From contig CAUYUJ010015028.1 in NCBI GenBank assembly GCA_963575745.1, forward strand, positions 32,501 through 96,500: a stretch of DNA of 64,000 bases, given 5' to 3'. The notes under the pieces are model-generated. The model searched no databases. It saw only the letters and a list, made by a program, of their open reading frames with translations, and was not told the origin of the DNA. The DNA is from Prorocentrum cordatum (taxonomy: Eukaryota; Sar; Dinophyceae; Prorocentrales; Prorocentraceae). The translations under genes and the position numbers were made by a program. Of this stretch, positions 61,691 to 64,000 are shown one piece after another; positions within the stretch are counted from its first letter, which is position 1, and every line of letters starts with the position of its first letter.

Positions 61691-62157
61691 CGGGAGCGCG
61701 CACCTGACGTAGTCTACGGCGGATGGCCGCCTCGGGAGCACGAGAGCGACGTGCTGTACGAGAAGGTTGTGGCTTCGGGAGGGGGGCGGCGCGCGCAGCC
61801 GAGTGCGACTCAGGGGGGGGGGCACGAGAGGAAGACGGGAACCATGCCAGGCCGCACGTGGCATTACAGCACGCCTGACCTTGCCAGGGGGGCACGTTGC
61901 TGGTTGACCCTCTTGGGGCGGTGCAATAGGTTTGGGGCAGTTGTGGTGCAAATGCACTGCGCCAGAGACTTGCGTTGCAGTGCACTGCAACTCACGCATT
62001 GCACGCGAAAGCTCGTCAATGCATCTGCGCCCCAGAAGGTGCTGCACGCCCAAGATGTGCTGCAGTCCCACAAGTCTATGGCACCAAGCCTATGGCACCA
62101 CCCCCGTCTCGCTGGACCCCCTTCTGGGTCAACCCGAACGGTGGCGGAGTTTGCCGC

Positions 62158-62313
62158 CGAGCGCGTTCCACTACTCGCAAAGTGCCTACTCGCAACCGTC
62201 CGACCAAAAAAACACCTGTCTGCTTCTTTGATATAATTGACCGTGGGTCCCCACTGAGGGATCCAGGCCATTTGCGAGTGTGTACTCTGCGAGTAGAGGA
62301 ACGCGCTCGTCGA
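62158..62313. mobile_element. Hairpin element, single copy
   Basis: The left arm, GAGCGCGTTCCACTACTCGC then AAAGTGCCTACTCGCAA, pairs with the right arm, TTTGCGAGTGTGTACTCTGC then GAGTAGAGGAACGCGCTC. Arms are about 38 bp with few mismatches. The AT-rich loop includes AAAAAAACACCTGTCTGC. Confidence 0.6.
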
Positions 62314-62436
62314 TCGATGCGACCTCGGGGCTCCGCCGGAGGCAGTCACAGAGCCGGCGTTGTGTCATCGCGGGCGGCTTCGCCCGCGGGCCACCGTGGG
62401 CCATTCGGCTGGCCGCGGGCCCAGTGCAGTAGTACT

Positions 62437-62590
62437 ATGTCGGGCGTGTCCCTCCACAGGAGGAACATTCAAACATAGTAAAAAATAGTCTGGGGACTAT
62501 TTGTTGTACTTTTGCATATGTCTGGATATTTGTCGCGCATGTTTCATTGTTCCTCCAGACTCCGCCTGTAGGGGGACATGCCCGACCTGA
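62437..62590. mobile_element. Family A hairpin element, last copy
   Basis: Left end GTCGGGCGTGTCCCTCCACA then GGAGGAACATTCAAACATAG; right end ACTCCGCCTGTAGGGGGACA then TGCCCGACC. The interior AAAAAATAGTCTGGGGACTA and ATGTCTGGATATTTGTCG are close to the consensus. Best-preserved single copy; no clear target duplication. Confidence 0.7.
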
Positions 62591-62939
62591 CCATGGTTTC
62601 GGAGAGATGTGGGGCGCGCAACTTTCGTTCGCGATCTTGTCCCCGCCTCCAGACCTCTCTGACGGAGATTGGCGAGAGGCACCGCCGCACCTCTCGCACG
62701 CCGTGTCACACCAGGCAAGTGACAGGTGAGGGTCGGCGGGCTCCGTCTTCCCCCTCTCCACCCCTCACTCGTGCTCCCGCTGCTGCTGACCCTGCTGCCC
62801 CTGCATCTCCTCCTCTTCCCCCCGCTCCCAACGTTTAGACGCTTCGCATATCCCCAAACCTCCATCCAGTTACGATGCCCAGGCGAGTTGACGACGACGA
62901 CGATGTCAACGACGAGTCAACGATAGAGGTTTCGTTTGG

Positions 62940-63430
62940 GAAGCCTCGCGGAGGCCTCTTTGAAGGCCTCTTTGAAGTCCTCTCGGAGCCTTGGGCTCCA
63001 TCGTTCAACAAGGGGAAAGGCTGACCTTCAGGTCCCCTCATCGGATGCCGACAAAAGGGCTCGTTCGGCCCTCTTGGGGCCCTAGTGGGGCGCAATTGGG
63101 GCCGGCTTTGGGCCATCTTAGGTCCCTTTTGGATCTCTGTTGGGCCATCTTGGGACCGTCTGGAGACCTCAGGGGCCCGTCAGAGGCGAAAAGGCGAGAC
63201 GGCGGCAGAAACCACCGACCTTCCTAATGTATTGAACGGGTTTGGGCTTTTTTAAGGGTGCTTTCGGTATCTCGGAGGACACACGGAATTGTCGTAGGGC
63301 TATCTTACAGAACGTAAATGGGAGGTATGTCGGGAATTGTATTGAGCCATCTTGAAGTATCTTGGAGGCACTTTGGGCCCCCTCGGGGCCATATTGCGCC
63401 ATCTTGGGCGCTCCTATGGGTCGGCTTCCC
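62940..63430. repeat. CTCTTGGGGCC-type degenerate repeat
   Basis: GGCCTCTTTGAAGG, CCTCTTGGGGCCC and GCCATCTTGGG motifs with irregular spacing. Frames across it have no domain. Confidence 0.45.
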
Positions 63431-63542
63431 CCCATCCAGGCCCAGGGGGGGAGGGGAAGGTGTCATGCTTGACTCCCCGCCCGCAAACTGTCTCGCTCAC
63501 TCCCATCCGCCCTCCCAACACATAAGCAACGTCCGAGTCTCA

Positions 63543-63718
63543 GCATATCGCTTGCGCGCGGCAAGCAACATGCCAGCACCCCCGCCGTCCTCGGGAAAGA
63601 ACAATGCAAGATGCTCGCGGAGGGCCTGCGCATGCTCCACATCTGGAGGCAAAGTGCATTTTGCATTGGTTTTGAAAAGGATGGCCGGCATGCGCGCAGC
63701 AAGCGATATCCCGCCCCC
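63543..63718. repeat. Imperfect inverted repeat around ~170 bp
   Basis: CATATCGCTTGCGCGCGGCA then AGCAACATGCCAGC pairs with GGCCGGCATGCGCGCAGCAA then GCGATATC. AACAATGCAAGATGC and AAGTGCATTTTGCATTG lie inside. Possibly another small hairpin element; no second copy noticed. Confidence 0.4.
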
Positions 63719-63836
63719 CCCCTCCGCCGTCTTTTTGAAATCACAATGCGAAGTGGTCGTGAATTTTATGTTGCATTGATTTTGTGACATGGGTTGCGGG
63801 CGGGGGAAGGGCGCATGAGTCCGGGTTAGCTGCCAG

Positions 63837-63838
<2 letters not shown>

Positions 63839-63901
<63 letters not shown>
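63839..63901. repeat. (GT)n dinucleotide microsatellite
   Basis: About 31 uninterrupted GT units followed by a run of G to about 63912. Confidence 0.97.
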
Positions 63902-63903
<2 letters not shown>

Positions 63904-64000
63904 GGGGGGGGGGCTAATCTATAGGGAGCAGTGATAAACCCCTGCCCATCTCTGAACATGTGAAGGGCTCTTGGGAGAAGCAAACCCAGAATTCGTCGTA

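Overview
The window looks like nuclear DNA of a dinoflagellate, probably a free-living core dinoflagellate with a large, repeat-rich, GC-rich genome; the species cannot be fixed from the sequence. The strongest evidence is two genomic copies of the dinoflagellate spliced leader (the 22-nt sequence added in trans to mRNA 5' ends), at 12574-12594 and 39056-39077. Neither is followed by a GT splice donor, so they are relics carried in by reverse-transcribed mRNAs, not spliced-leader RNA genes. Gene density is very low. Nearly all of the 64 kb is tandem repeats, triplet arrays, short hairpin elements and retroelement pieces.

Layout. 1-4740: diverged duplications and low-complexity DNA. 4750-6240 (minus): decayed C-terminal part of a LINE (RNase H plus Cys-rich tail) interrupted by a small hairpin element. 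6500-12570: microsatellites and hairpin elements. 12574-18869: an almost intact, full-length non-LTR retrotransposon (zinc finger and coiled coil, AP-type endonuclease, reverse transcriptase, RNase H) that begins with the spliced leader and is flanked by a 12-bp target-site duplication inside a ~54-bp minisatellite. 18870-22175: that minisatellite and a much larger second one. 22350-25150: hairpin elements and microsatellites. 25154-28011: a hairpin element split by two satellite-bearing units. 28014-29010: a second decayed LINE RNase H. 29010-38950: diverged dispersed repeats, including a direct duplication and a large inverted repeat. 39056-40909: an intron-less, secreted, GH5 cellulase-like gene that is itself a retrocopy (spliced leader at its first base, 17-bp target duplication). 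40910-64000: CTC/GGA and GAT arrays, at least seven hairpin (MITE-like) families with copies also found in the first half, and one possible CCCH zinc-finger exon.

How it fits together. The LINE supplies reverse transcriptase, and both full-length insertions have the structure expected if capped, trans-spliced mRNAs were copied back into the genome, one of a retrotransposon and one of a host gene. The small terminal-inverted-repeat (TIR) elements carry no proteins. Some show consistent target duplications (4, 8 or 9 bp), and several carry the triplet arrays in their loops, so part of the microsatellite load seems to have been spread by them. I use family labels A-H for these elements; the labels are mine and come from this window only.
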